NCBI GenBank assembly: GCA_049281195.1
Contig: JBAPRR010000061.1
Span: 1-23,808 of the forward strand
DNA length: 23,808 nucleotides
Source of the DNA: JBAPRR01 sp049281195
Lineage (GTDB): Bacteria; Actinomycetota; Acidimicrobiia; Acidimicrobiales; CAVXTF01
Direction: 5' to 3'
Part shown: positions 7,897 to 14,912 of the stretch, piece by piece
Layout: every line of letters starts with the position of its first letter
Numbering within the stretch: the stretch's first letter is position 1
Position numbers and translations under genes: made by a program
Notes under the pieces: model-generated
What the model was told of the DNA's origin: nothing
The model's database searches: none
The model's input: only the letters and a program-made list of their open reading frames with translations

Positions 7897-8622
7897 ATGC
7901 GGAAGACCGGACTCTGTGGCGTTGTCATCGCCACGCTGTTCGGCGCTGCTGGATTACTCCAGCATCCGAGCCACCAAAGTAGTCAGAACAAACAGCAAGA
8001 AAGCATGTCGTCTCTGGCAGCAGCCGGGGTCAACTTGCTCAACTCAACAAACATGAACGGCCGCGACGCTGCGGGAACCCTCCCTGATGGGTTCTTGCGG
8101 GTGATCGTCAACGCTGGCCCGACGCCGGCCGAACTGGCTGAGGCGAGGCGGGTTGCTGCCGCAAGGCAGGCCCAAATCGTCCAGGAACAGGTCGCTCAGC
8201 AACAGGCAGAAGAAGCAGCACAGGCCCAAGCTGCAGCAGCTGCTGCAGTGCAAGCCCAAGCTGAGCAACGGCAACAGGAGGCCGAAGCGGCCGCCGCCGC
8301 GGCGCAACAGCGCGCCGCAGAAGAAGCTCAAGCTCAGGCTGCTGCCGCCGCACGGGCGCGTGCCGCACAACAAACGCAATCCGTTCCCGGAGGCGTTTGG
8401 GCGGAACTTCGCGACTGTGAGTCGGGTGGAGATTGGGCCGCTGACACAGGCAACGGTTATTACGGTGCCTACCAATTCGCCCTTGCCACATGGCAAGGAC
8501 TTGGGTTCAGTGGCCTTCCTTCCGAGGCATCACCGGCCGTTCAGACACAAGCAGCAGAAGAGCTCCAGGCTCGCTCAGGCTGGGATCAATGGCCAGCATG
8601 TGCAGCCGAGCTCGGGCTGTAG
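7897..8622 (+). CDS. Resuscitation-promoting factor-like secreted transglycosylase
   Basis: Rpf domains are lysozyme-like enzymes that cleave peptidoglycan glycan strands and help dormant actinobacteria resume growth. The 241-residue product has a short basic and hydrophobic N-terminus (residues 1-21, probable secretion signal), then a Thr/Ser/Asn-rich part. A long Ala/Gln/Glu-rich helical stalk (about 80-160) looks like a coiled coil or wall-spanning linker. The C-terminal Rpf fold (about 166-241) reads VWAELRDCESGGDW, with catalytic Glu175, then GYYGAYQFALATWQGLG, and the Cys174/Cys235 pair matches the conserved disulfide. The strong AGGAGG seven bases before the ATG fixes the start. It is preceded by a long leader and followed by the near-palindrome that overlaps the next gene. 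Confidence 0.93.
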   Translation: MRKTGLCGVVIATLFGAAGLLQHPSHQSSQNKQQESMSSLAAAGVNLLNSTNMNGRDAAGTLPDGFLRVIVNAGPTPAELAEARRVAAARQAQIVQEQVAQQQAEEAAQAQAAAAAAVQAQAEQRQQEAEAAAAAAQQRAAEEAQAQAAAAARARAAQQTQSVPGGVWAELRDCESGGDWAADTGNGYYGAYQFALATWQGLGFSGLPSEASPAVQTQAAEELQARSGWDQWPACAAELGL

Positions 8623-8643
8623 GAACCGATTTCGATCGGTAAA

Positions 8644-8719
8644 TGCACTGACGACGGCTCTACGCGCATAAGGTCAGACCGGAAAGTCTGATCTATGCGC
8701 GTAGCAGCCGTACAGTGCA
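8644..8719 (+). repeat. 76-base quasi-palindrome enclosing the nitrilase start codon
   Basis: The left arm (8644-8679) and right arm (8686-8719) can form 32 base pairs, including one G-U, around a six-base loop CGGAAA. Only two single-base bulges (8670 and 8705) and one 3x1 internal loop interrupt them. The right arm contains the ATG (8695-8697) and the first eight or so codons of the nitrilase gene; the loop holds the only Shine-Dalgarno-like bases (GGAAAG, 8681-8686). The left arm lies in the spacer after the Rpf stop. In RNA the start codon would be buried in the stem. There is no T-run after it, so it is not a classical terminator. Confidence 0.85.
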
Positions 8720-9528
8720 CAGCCACAGCTGATCGAGAGCAAAATCTCACACGCGCGGGCGACCTGGTCGCCCGTGCTGCGTCTCAGGGCGCAGAGCTGA
8801 TCGTGGTGCCCGAGCACTTTTCGTTCTTCGGCAACGCGGCTATGTTGCGCGACTCCGCACAATCACGCCGCGGAGCCGCGATGCGCTGGGCGAGCACAAC
8901 CGCCAAAGAGCACGGCATCTGGCTCGTAGCGGGGAGCTTCGTCGAGATTGCCGGGGGGCGCCGGTACAACACGAGCTGTGTGGTGAGCCCCGCGGGCGAG
9001 ATCGTCTCCGTCTATCGCAAGATCCACCTTTTCGATGTAGATGTGCCGGGTGCCACGAGCCGCGAGTCCGATGCAGTGAGTCCGGGCAACCGCGCAGTGA
9101 TCGCCTCGATCATGCCCCCGTCGGACGAACGTCCGGTTCCCGTGGGCCTCACCATCTGTTACGACCTCAGATTTCCGGAGCTTTACCGGATCATCACGCT
9201 TGCCGGGGCCCTAGTAATCGTCGTTCCCTCAGCTTTCGCAGCGGTGACCGGACGGATGCATTGGGAGATCCTCGTACGGGCGCGTGCAATCGAGAACCAG
9301 GTGTTCGTCATCGCAGCAGGACAGGTCGGGAAGCTCGAAGGATCGTTCGAGGCATACGGTCACTCGATGATCCTCGACCCCTGGGGAAAGATCATGGCCG
9401 ACGTGCCCGACGGCCCGGGGGTCGCCGTGGCTGATCTCGATCTTGCTGAGCAGCAGGACGCGCGCTCGACGCTTCCCAGCCTGGCCAACAGGCGCCCGTC
9501 CGCCTATCGAAGGACGCCCGAGCTATGA
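8695..9528 (+). CDS. Carbon-nitrogen hydrolase (nitrilase superfamily amidase)
   Basis: Members hydrolyse the C-N bond of small amides or nitriles in the cytoplasm; Nit1/Nit2-type enzymes clear deaminated glutathione or omega-amides. The 277-residue product has the invariant Glu-Lys-Cys triad: Glu40 in VPEHFSFFG, Lys109 in YRKIHLFDVDVPG and nucleophile Cys155 in GLTICYDLRFPELYR. The wording around Lys109 and Cys155 is that of the Nit1/Nit2/YbeM branch rather than true nitrilases. The N-terminus MRVAAVQCTA is the conserved first strand, so the ATG is required although it lies inside a strong hairpin. The gene overlaps the next hydrolase by four bases (ATGA), implying joint translation. The exact substrate is not determinable. 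Confidence 0.9.
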   Translation: MRVAAVQCTATADREQNLTRAGDLVARAASQGAELIVVPEHFSFFGNAAMLRDSAQSRRGAAMRWASTTAKEHGIWLVAGSFVEIAGGRRYNTSCVVSPAGEIVSVYRKIHLFDVDVPGATSRESDAVSPGNRAVIASIMPPSDERPVPVGLTICYDLRFPELYRIITLAGALVIVVPSAFAAVTGRMHWEILVRARAIENQVFVIAAGQVGKLEGSFEAYGHSMILDPWGKIMADVPDGPGVAVADLDLAEQQDARSTLPSLANRRPSAYRRTPEL

Positions 9529-10391
9529 CGCCTCGGCTGGCATCGGTTCCGCGTATAGAGAACGGCGACTTCTCGTATCACGGCATCCGGCTCGCATACG
9601 AGGTCCACGGGACCGGGCCGCGTCTTTTGGTCTACCTGCACGGCCTGCTGCTCGACGAGAACCTGAACCGCCATCTTGCGGTTTCGCTCGCCCAGGCCGG
9701 CAACCGAGTGGTGCTGTTCGACTTGCCGGGCCACGGAAAGTCCGACAAGCCGCGCCATGCCGCGTTTCACCGCATGGACAACTACGCCGACTGCGTCATC
9801 GCTCTGCTGGACCACCTGGGAGAGGCATCCGCAGTGATCGGTGGAGTTTCTCTTGGTGCGAACGTGGCGCTCGAATGCGCCGCGATCGCTCCTGATCGCG
9901 TGCGCGGCCTGTTGATCGAGATGCCCGTACTCGAGTGGGCGGTCCCAGGAGCAGGCCTGGTGTTCTTGCCGCTGCTTTTGGGGGTTCACTACGCGGCAAG
10001 GTTCTTCCGGCTCTTGGGCGACATCACCCGGAGCCTGCCGCACACGTCGAGCTGGATCATCGAAGGCTTACGGGCGCCCTTGTCGCTCAGACCGGAGGAA
10101 TCCGCGGCGATCCTTCACGGATTGTTCGTGGGTCCGATCGCCCCGACCGTTGAGCAGCGCAAGTCGATGAGCGCGCCCACGTTGGTCATAGGCCATCACG
10201 CCGATTTCATCCATCCGTTCAGCGACGCGGCCAACCTCGTCGAGCAGATGCCGAATGCGCGGTTGATCCAGGCACACTCGATCGTCGAACTGCGCGTAAG
10301 GCCCGATCGCCTGACAGGTGAGATAACCCGGTTCCTCGACGAGGTCTGGGGAGTCTCTTACGCACGCGACTACCAGGCTCGCTCACGATGA
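9525..10391 (+). CDS. Alpha/beta-hydrolase fold protein
   Basis: This 288-residue soluble hydrolase has the oxyanion segment YLHGLL near residue 37, FDLPGHGKSDKP at 65-76, the nucleophile elbow GGVSLGAN with Ser109, the acid Asp227 (GHHADFIHPF) and a candidate base His251 (QAHSIVE). The layout is that of esterase, lipase or ester-lactone hydrolases of the classic alpha/beta fold, with a cap domain around 135-205. It starts inside the nitrilase stop (ATGA), so the two enzymes are probably made together and may act on one substrate, for example an ester-amide; that pairing is inference. Downstream is a 91-base convergent spacer before the aquaporin gene, holding only weak 4-bp hairpins. Confidence 0.85.
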   Translation: MTPRLASVPRIENGDFSYHGIRLAYEVHGTGPRLLVYLHGLLLDENLNRHLAVSLAQAGNRVVLFDLPGHGKSDKPRHAAFHRMDNYADCVIALLDHLGEASAVIGGVSLGANVALECAAIAPDRVRGLLIEMPVLEWAVPGAGLVFLPLLLGVHYAARFFRLLGDITRSLPHTSSWIIEGLRAPLSLRPEESAAILHGLFVGPIAPTVEQRKSMSAPTLVIGHHADFIHPFSDAANLVEQMPNARLIQAHSIVELRVRPDRLTGEITRFLDEVWGVSYARDYQARSR

Positions 10392-10482
10392 TCTGGAATA
10401 CACCAGCGTGACGATCACTTGCGTGGTTACACGTTCCCTCGTGACAGCAATTGGATGCGAACCCGACAGAAACCTGCTCTCC

Positions 10483-11301
10483 TTAGGACTTCCCTGCCTC
10501 GTACGTCTCGGTGAAGATATCGCCCTGCGCTGCGCCCGACCCGGACTTACCGCCGCCTGCGCCGCGTAGCACGAAGGCAATTGCGACCGCGAGCAGGGCC
10601 CCAGCCAAGGGTCCCGCCACGTACACCCAGTAACCGGCGAAGGCATCGCCGACCAAGTCCGGGCCGAAGGTGCGCGCCGGGTTCATCGAGGCGCCGGAGA
10701 TAGGGCTGCCCCACAGCCCAGCAAGGGCAACATAGGACCCGACGCCGAATGCGCCGAACAAGCCGATGTTCTGGGCTCCCGACGCAGTGCCCAGGATGAC
10801 GCTGACCAGACCGAGGGTCAATATCAGCTCCATCCAGAATGCCGCGATGTCCGTGTAGCCGTGGGCCGGATAGTTCGAACCGTATACAGCCGATACGTGG
10901 ACGACCGAATGCAGGAACAGGGCCGCGAGTGTTGCGCCGATAAGTTGCACCACGATGTAGCCGGGAACGCGTTGCCAAGGGAAATCCCTGCGAAGTGCGA
11001 AGGCGATACTGACCGCCGGGTTTAAGTGGGCGCCGGAGATCTTGCCCATGAACAGGATGACGGCGACGACCGTGAGCGCGGGCGCTACCACCGCCGCCGT
11101 GTGGCTGATCACCCCAGGAAAGGCCCGTCCCATCATTCCCCCACCGGCAGCCGCGAGGACAAGAAAGAACGTGCCGAGCAACTCGGAGAAGAGGCGTCGC
11201 CATTCCTGTCGGGGGTCGTTGAAGTCGGCGATCCGATCGAGGATGTTCTGTTCGTAGCGGTCCAATGGTCCGAGCGTAGAAACTTCTTGTTTCGTTGCCA
11301 T
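10483..11301 (-). CDS. MIP-family aquaporin
   Basis: This 272-residue membrane channel for water or small neutral solutes has six hydrophobic segments between about 36 and 246 and two half-helices with the NPA boxes SGAHLNPAVS (Asn94) and SGASMNPARTFGPDL (Asn207). Arg210 after the second NPA is the selectivity-filter arginine. The wording is closer to AqpZ-like aquaporins than to GlpF, which usually has an aspartate two residues after the second NPAR. The N-terminal 35 residues are a charged cytoplasmic extension, and the C-terminal 25 are Gly/Ser-rich. GGAAGG about ten bases before the ATG supports the start. No glycerol genes adjoin it, so glycerol transport is less likely. Confidence 0.92.
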   Translation of the reverse strand: MATKQEVSTLGPLDRYEQNILDRIADFNDPRQEWRRLFSELLGTFFLVLAAAGGGMMGRAFPGVISHTAAVVAPALTVVAVILFMGKISGAHLNPAVSIAFALRRDFPWQRVPGYIVVQLIGATLAALFLHSVVHVSAVYGSNYPAHGYTDIAAFWMELILTLGLVSVILGTASGAQNIGLFGAFGVGSYVALAGLWGSPISGASMNPARTFGPDLVGDAFAGYWVYVAGPLAGALLAVAIAFVLRGAGGGKSGSGAAQGDIFTETYEAGKS

Positions 11302-11637
11302 CGTGAAGACACCTTCCTAGGACTGGGAACAATCGGGGCGACGGCGCGCCCGCCGGTCAGCTGAGGTGGCGTGTCACCTTCCGCGTACCGGACAGTGTGC
11401 CAACGGTTGACTCCGTTCGCATTTTCCAAGCGGGTCAAGACATGCCTCAGGCCGGGTGCATTGTGAAAGAGCGAGGGGAATTGCGACAGGGCGCCTCGAT
11501 GGCCACTGACGGATCAGCCGCCGAGCACCAGATCGTCAGCGACACTCCGTGCATAAGCGAAGATGGAAGCTCTGTAAACGAGGCCCGCGTCCTGTCGGCG
11601 TTTCCAACAGTCCCAAACGGGGGGAAGTAGAGGTGCA
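11302..11637. other. 336-base divergent spacer, aquaporin / DGYHR protein
   Basis: This region carries the leaders of the aquaporin (minus) and the DGYHR protein (plus). An open frame of 77 codons (GTG 11397 to TAG 11630) ends just before the DGYHR gene. Its third-position GC, counted by hand, is about 65%, no higher than expected for non-coding DNA of this composition, and it has no recognisable domain, so I do not call it a gene. A CCTAGG site at 11316-11321 by the aquaporin ribosome-binding site resembles the core of the candidate Rrf2 operator at 12568-12575, probably by chance. AGAGGTG five bases before 11638 is a good ribosome-binding site. Confidence 0.4.
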
Positions 11638-12063
11638 ATGACCAAGGACAATGCGAAACACGCAAAGGGGTCCACGAGCCCGTCGGACGGCAACACACTC
11701 GGACTGAGGTGGCTCGATGACGTGGCGGAACACGACTTCGATGCCGCGCTGGCTTACCTTTCTTTGAAATTCGATGAGAAGCGGGCGGCGGCTTCTGTCG
11801 GAAGCCTTCGCAAAGCCAAGATCACGAGTCGCCGCGCCAACGACATCTTGCGTGCCTGCAATCTCACCGCACTGTCTTTAGACGATCCCGGCGTGCGGCG
11901 CGACCTGCTCAATGCGGCTTCAGGTAATCGGCTGAGTCCCGTGCTCGTGGTGTCCTCCGGCGAAGGTGGGGACATCGCCGACGGCTACCACCGAGTGTCC
12001 CTGGCATACCACCTCAACCCATTCGGTGACGTCCCGCTGCGGATCGGTACCGGTCCGGCCTGA
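11638..12063 (+). CDS. Conserved small protein with ParB-like DGYHR motif
   Basis: This 141-residue protein of unknown function has a polar N-terminal tail (1-20), then LRWLDDVAEHDFDAALAYLSL, a basic helical part (KRAAASVGSLRKAKITSRRANDILRA, in two pieces) and a C-terminal strand-rich part with SPVLVV followed by IADGYHRVSLAYHL (113-126). The combination of a PVLVV strand and DGYHR is reminiscent of the dG-x-R core of ParB/sulfiredoxin-like folds. I have seen similar proteins as lone genes annotated hypothetical in actinobacteria and proteobacteria. The ribosome-binding site AGAGGTG precedes the ATG. It stands alone, convergent with the Rrf2 gene across a shared hairpin. No reaction can be assigned. 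Confidence 0.75.
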   Translation: MTKDNAKHAKGSTSPSDGNTLGLRWLDDVAEHDFDAALAYLSLKFDEKRAAASVGSLRKAKITSRRANDILRACNLTALSLDDPGVRRDLLNAASGNRLSPVLVVSSGEGGDIADGYHRVSLAYHLNPFGDVPLRIGTGPA

Positions 12064-12067
12064 TCCT

Positions 12068-12096
12068 CGAGAAAGATGCCGCGCGCTAGCGCGGCA
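12068..12096 (-). terminator. Candidate intrinsic terminator of the Rrf2 gene
   Basis: A perfect 8-bp inverted repeat, TGCCGCGC with GCGCGGCA around a four-base loop (12077-12096), overlaps the Rrf2 stop codon. On the minus strand it is followed directly by TCTTTCT, a short T-rich tract. This fits a Rho-independent terminator for the Rrf2 gene. On the plus strand there is no T-run, so it could at most assist termination of the DGYHR gene. Confidence 0.6.
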
Positions 12097-12541
12097 GCCA
12101 GGCATCAGGTTCCGCAGTCAGCTTCGCCACACTCCGGGGAAGTCGTCCCTTCACCACGTCTTCGAGCGTGATGTGCTCCAGGACATTTCTGAGGCTCGCC
12201 CTTACCGCCACCCACACGTCTTGAAGCCGTGCTGCAGCGCCCTCGTACTGTGCGGCCTCGGGCCGCAGTCCACGAACCTCTGCCAGGGGTCCGTCGAGCG
12301 CCCGCATCACATCGGCGAAGGTGATCGCGTTGGCCGGCCTGGCAAGCCTGTACCCGCCCTCAGCACCGCGCTGGCTCGCCACGATGCCCGCCCTGCGCAG
12401 GTCGTTCAAGATGCTGCCGAGGAACTTCGAAGGCAGACCCTGTGACGCAGCAAGCGAGTCTGCTGTTGCGGGTTCTCCCTCGGCTGCCGCCAGGGTCAGC
12501 AGGGCCCTGATTGCGTAATCAACCTTTGCCGGAATGTGCAC
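12086..12541 (-). CDS. Rrf2-family transcriptional regulator lacking cysteines
   Basis: This 151-residue DNA-binding protein has the typical Rrf2 opening MHIPAKVDYAIRALLTLA, a winged helix (about 25-60: ADSLAASQGLPSKFLGSILN then LRRAGIVASQRGAEGGYRLARP) and a dimerisation helix. Rrf2 proteins such as IscR, NsrR and RirA use three cysteines around residues 92-110 to bind an Fe-S cluster; this protein contains no cysteine at all. It therefore must sense something else or bind DNA constitutively. The spacer before its start holds a palindrome between -35- and -10-like hexamers, suggesting autoregulation. It is convergent with the DGYHR gene. No Fe-S or cysteine-metabolism genes adjoin it, so the regulon is unknown. 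Confidence 0.9.
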   Translation of the reverse strand: MHIPAKVDYAIRALLTLAAAEGEPATADSLAASQGLPSKFLGSILNDLRRAGIVASQRGAEGGYRLARPANAITFADVMRALDGPLAEVRGLRPEAAQYEGAAARLQDVWVAVRASLRNVLEHITLEDVVKGRLPRSVAKLTAEPDAWLPR

Positions 12542-12556
12542 GGACCGATTCTGCCC

Positions 12557-12584
12557 TGAATACCCCTACCTAGGTGGAATTCAA
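12557..12584 (-). promoter_or_regulatory. Putative Rrf2 promoter with palindromic operator
   Basis: On the minus strand, TTGAAT (12584-12579) and TATTCA (12562-12557) are spaced 16 bases, as a -35/-10 pair would be. The palindrome ACCTAGGT (12568-12575) lies inside the spacer, where a bound repressor would exclude polymerase. The -10 is imperfect, and Rrf2 operators differ between proteins, so this rests on geometry and not on a known consensus. Confidence 0.4.
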
Positions 12585-12673
12585 AGCTGTTGCACAGCCA
12601 CTTTCCGAGGGCATTTGGTCACTCAGCGCGATATCGAGCCCGTCCGGCCTGGATTACCGGGAATCGGGACGAC

Positions 12674-13168
12674 TCAGTCATCGTCTCGGGGGCGTCCCCG
12701 TTGGCGCTTGATCTCGCCCCTCTTGCGCTTCTCGTCCACCCTGCGCCGCCTACTGGCCTTGGACGGGGCCGTTGCCACCCTTGGAGTAGTCGTCTTCAAA
12801 GCGGACGCCAGAAGACCAGCCAGCCGCTCCAGGGCGAGAGAGCGGTTACGGCTCTGCGACCTCTCGTCCTCGGCCGCCACCCGCAGCTCTGGCCCGAAAC
12901 GCTCCAGTAGGCGAGCTCGCTGGCGAGGACCGAGTGAGCGGGACGAGGTGATATCGAACCTGACCTCGGAGCGGGTGCTCGCTTTGTTGGCATGCTGGCC
13001 ACCGGGGCCACTGGATCGGCTGAATCTCCAGCTGAGCTCGCTCATCGGTATGGACAATGAGCGGGTCACCCGCAAAACCTCGCCGGGAGCGGGGCCGGCG
13101 CCCGGGCCTGCCCCCGAAACAGCTCCTGAATCCGCAACCTGATCCGAAGGCCCGCAGTTCTCGGTCAC
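12674..13168 (-). CDS. arfB: Ribosome-rescue peptidyl-tRNA hydrolase ArfB
   Basis: ArfB (YaeJ/ICT1-type) releases peptides from ribosomes stalled without a stop codon. The release-factor domain is clear: IPMSELSWRFSRSSGPGGQ, with the catalytic GGQ at 56-58, then HANKASTRSEVRFD. The C-terminal tail (about 135-164) is very basic (SRRRRVDEKRKR, EIKRQRGRPR), as needed to enter the empty mRNA channel. At 164 residues it is slightly longer than usual because of a 30-residue Gly/Pro/Ala-rich N-terminal extension. The start is a GTG that overlaps the stop of the FAH-family gene by four bases, so translation is probably coupled. A later internal start would remove the extension but cut close to the domain. 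Confidence 0.92.
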   Translation of the reverse strand: MTENCGPSDQVADSGAVSGAGPGAGPAPGEVLRVTRSLSIPMSELSWRFSRSSGPGGQHANKASTRSEVRFDITSSRSLGPRQRARLLERFGPELRVAAEDERSQSRNRSLALERLAGLLASALKTTTPRVATAPSKASRRRRVDEKRKRGEIKRQRGRPRDDD

Positions 13169-14082
13169 GCTTCCGAGAAATCGGCTGCCACCGGATTCTG
13201 AAGACTCCCGATCTTCTCGATCTCGATCCTCACCACGTCACCCGGGGCCAGCCACCGCGGAGGGTCGAAGCTCGCGCCTACTCCCGCAGGGGTACCCGTC
13301 GAGATGATGTCGCCCGGCTCGAGAGTGAAGCCCGTCGACAGGTATGAGATCTGCTCTGCGCACGAAAAGATCATCTGCTTCGTCGACTGGTCCTGGCGGA
13401 GATCGTTGTTGACCCACGTTCTGATGCGCAGATCCTGAGGGTCGTCGATCTCGTCGGGAGTCACGATCCAAGGACCACAGGGACCGTGGGTGTCGAAGGA
13501 CTTCCCCATCGTGAAGGTGGGCGTACGCCGTTGCCAGTCCCTCACGCTCACGTCGTTCATGATCGTGTAACCGGCGATCACGTCCAGTGCGCGATCAACC
13601 GTCACGTAGCGACAGCGCCTTCCGACGACCATGGCCAGCTCGCCTTCGTAGTCGACCATGTTCGAGACGCGCGGCACGATGATCTGCGCGTCGGGACCGA
13701 CCACGCATGTGCGCTGCTTGTTGAACCAGTACTGGTACTCGGGCTTCTCCCGACCGAGCTCGGCGATGTGGTCGAGGTAGTTCATTCCGATGCCAAGCAC
13801 CTTCGCCGGTTTTCCGACCGGGGCACACAGACGTACATCGGAAAGAGGTATGCGGGGGGCGTCGTTCACCGCCTCCGCGGCCCTTTCGAGAGCAGCGGGA
13901 CCGCCTCTGAAGAACTCCACCATGTCGCCGGGTAGACCGATCCCCGGGGCGGTCAGGTCCACGATGTCGGAGTCGACGATCACACCGCACCGCACCTCGC
14001 CTTCCAATCGGACACGGCCTTCGAAATCGGCCGCGTGTTCGAGAGGTTCGTCACGGTCTATGGCAAAGCTGGCGATTCTCAC
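13165..14082 (-). CDS. Fumarylacetoacetate hydrolase (FAH) family protein
   Basis: FAH-superfamily enzymes are metal-dependent C-C hydrolases, decarboxylases or isomerases of beta-dicarbonyl acids in aromatic or amino acid breakdown. From GTG 14082 the product has 305 residues with the catalytic histidine in NYLDHIAELG (His105), metal ligands Glu146 and Glu148 in DYEGELAMVVG and Asp177 in MNDVSVRDWQ, and GKSFDTHGPCGPW at 193-205. These are hallmarks of the FahA/HpcE-like group. The frame extends to ATG 14124. I prefer GTG 14082 because MRIASF is the usual family N-terminus and because TACGTT ends six bases before it, as for a leaderless message. The gene is coupled to arfB downstream by a GTGA overlap. 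The substrate is unknown. Confidence 0.88.
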   Translation of the reverse strand: MRIASFAIDRDEPLEHAADFEGRVRLEGEVRCGVIVDSDIVDLTAPGIGLPGDMVEFFRGGPAALERAAEAVNDAPRIPLSDVRLCAPVGKPAKVLGIGMNYLDHIAELGREKPEYQYWFNKQRTCVVGPDAQIIVPRVSNMVDYEGELAMVVGRRCRYVTVDRALDVIAGYTIMNDVSVRDWQRRTPTFTMGKSFDTHGPCGPWIVTPDEIDDPQDLRIRTWVNNDLRQDQSTKQMIFSCAEQISYLSTGFTLEPGDIISTGTPAGVGASFDPPRWLAPGDVVRIEIEKIGSLQNPVAADFSEA

Positions 14083-14168
14083 AGGACAAACGTAACGAAT
14101 CGGAACGGGTGCCATTTGCCCCATGGGGACAGGTCCCCGAGTGACCGAATGACGGTAACCTCCGCACG
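14083..14168. promoter_or_regulatory. Divergent promoter region, FAH hydrolase / SDR
   Basis: This 86-base spacer holds two opposed -10-like elements: TACGTT (14094-14089, minus strand), six bases before the FAH GTG, and TAACCT (14156-14161, plus strand), seven bases before the SDR ATG. Both would give leaderless messages. Between them lie two nested palindromes, CCCCATGGGG (14119-14128) and GGGGACAGGTCCCC (14125-14138), a plausible site for a regulator of both genes. No -35 was recognised. Confidence 0.45.
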
Positions 14169-14912
14169 ATGCCGAATAGCCTGGAAGGAAAGGTCGCGCT
14201 GGTCACAGGGTCGACCAGTGGCATTGGCGCAGCCACCGCGCTGGCCCTTGCCGGCGAAGGTGCGGCGATCGCCATCAATTCGGTCAAATCGGTAACCGAG
14301 GGAGAAGCCCTCGCCGCCAAGTTGGACGGATCCACCTACATCCAGGCGGACGTGGCCGATCCGCAACAGGCCCAGCACCTGATCGACGAGGTGGTCTCCA
14401 GACTGGGTCATCTGGACATCCTGGTGAACAACGCTGGGACGACGGTCGTGATCCCGCACAGGGACATCGAAGCGGCGACCCCTGAGATCTGGCGACGCAT
14501 CTACGAGGTGAACGTCATCGCCGCGTGGCAGCTCTCAGTCGCGGCGATGCCTCATCTGCGCGCCTCGGGCGACGGGAGCATCGTCAACGTCTCCTCACTC
14601 GCCGGCGAGCGCCCGACAATGGGCTCCAGTTCTATTCCCTATGCCGCGTCCAAAGCGGCGATGAGCCACATGACGCGTCTGCTGGCGAACGTGGCCGCGC
14701 CCGAGGTGAGGGTGAACGCCGTGGCTCCGGGACTGGTCGACACGCCGTGGACCGCCGAGTGGCACGAGAAGCGGGCGCTTGTGGAGATGGGTGCACCTCT
14801 TCGCCGATCGGGAAAGCCCGAGGACGTAGCGCACGTGATCATCGGACTGGTCAACTCCAAGTACGTCACGGGACAGGTCGTGATCATCGACGGAGGGATG
14901 CACCTGCTTTGA
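14169..14912 (+). CDS. Short-chain dehydrogenase/reductase (FabG-like)
   Basis: This 247-residue classical SDR uses NAD(P)(H) to interconvert an alcohol and a ketone. TGSTSGIG (13-20) is the cofactor loop, followed by NNAG (87-90), the serine of NVSSLAG (142-143) and the YAASK pair Tyr158/Lys162. The C-terminal VTGQVVIIDGGMHLL is typical of FabG-like members. The residue pattern near position 37 (AINSVKS) lacks an acidic residue, which leans towards NADP(H). Its stop overlaps a TTG start of a crotonase-fold protein, so the two are likely co-translated and may act in one CoA-ester pathway, for example beta-oxidation-like steps. The substrate is not identifiable. Confidence 0.9.
   Translation: MPNSLEGKVALVTGSTSGIGAATALALAGEGAAIAINSVKSVTEGEALAAKLDGSTYIQADVADPQQAQHLIDEVVSRLGHLDILVNNAGTTVVIPHRDIEAATPEIWRRIYEVNVIAAWQLSVAAMPHLRASGDGSIVNVSSLAGERPTMGSSSIPYAASKAAMSHMTRLLANVAAPEVRVNAVAPGLVDTPWTAEWHEKRALVEMGAPLRRSGKPEDVAHVIIGLVNSKYVTGQVVIIDGGMHLL

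Noticed and set aside
11397..11630. 77-codon open frame immediately upstream of the DGYHR gene.
   Set aside because: Third-position GC is near background, the start is a GTG without a ribosome-binding site, and no domain is recognisable.
14525..14908. In-frame N-terminal extension of the crotonase-like protein over the SDR gene.
   Set aside because: It is an Arg-rich shadow of the SDR; the crotonase fold begins just after TTG 14909.
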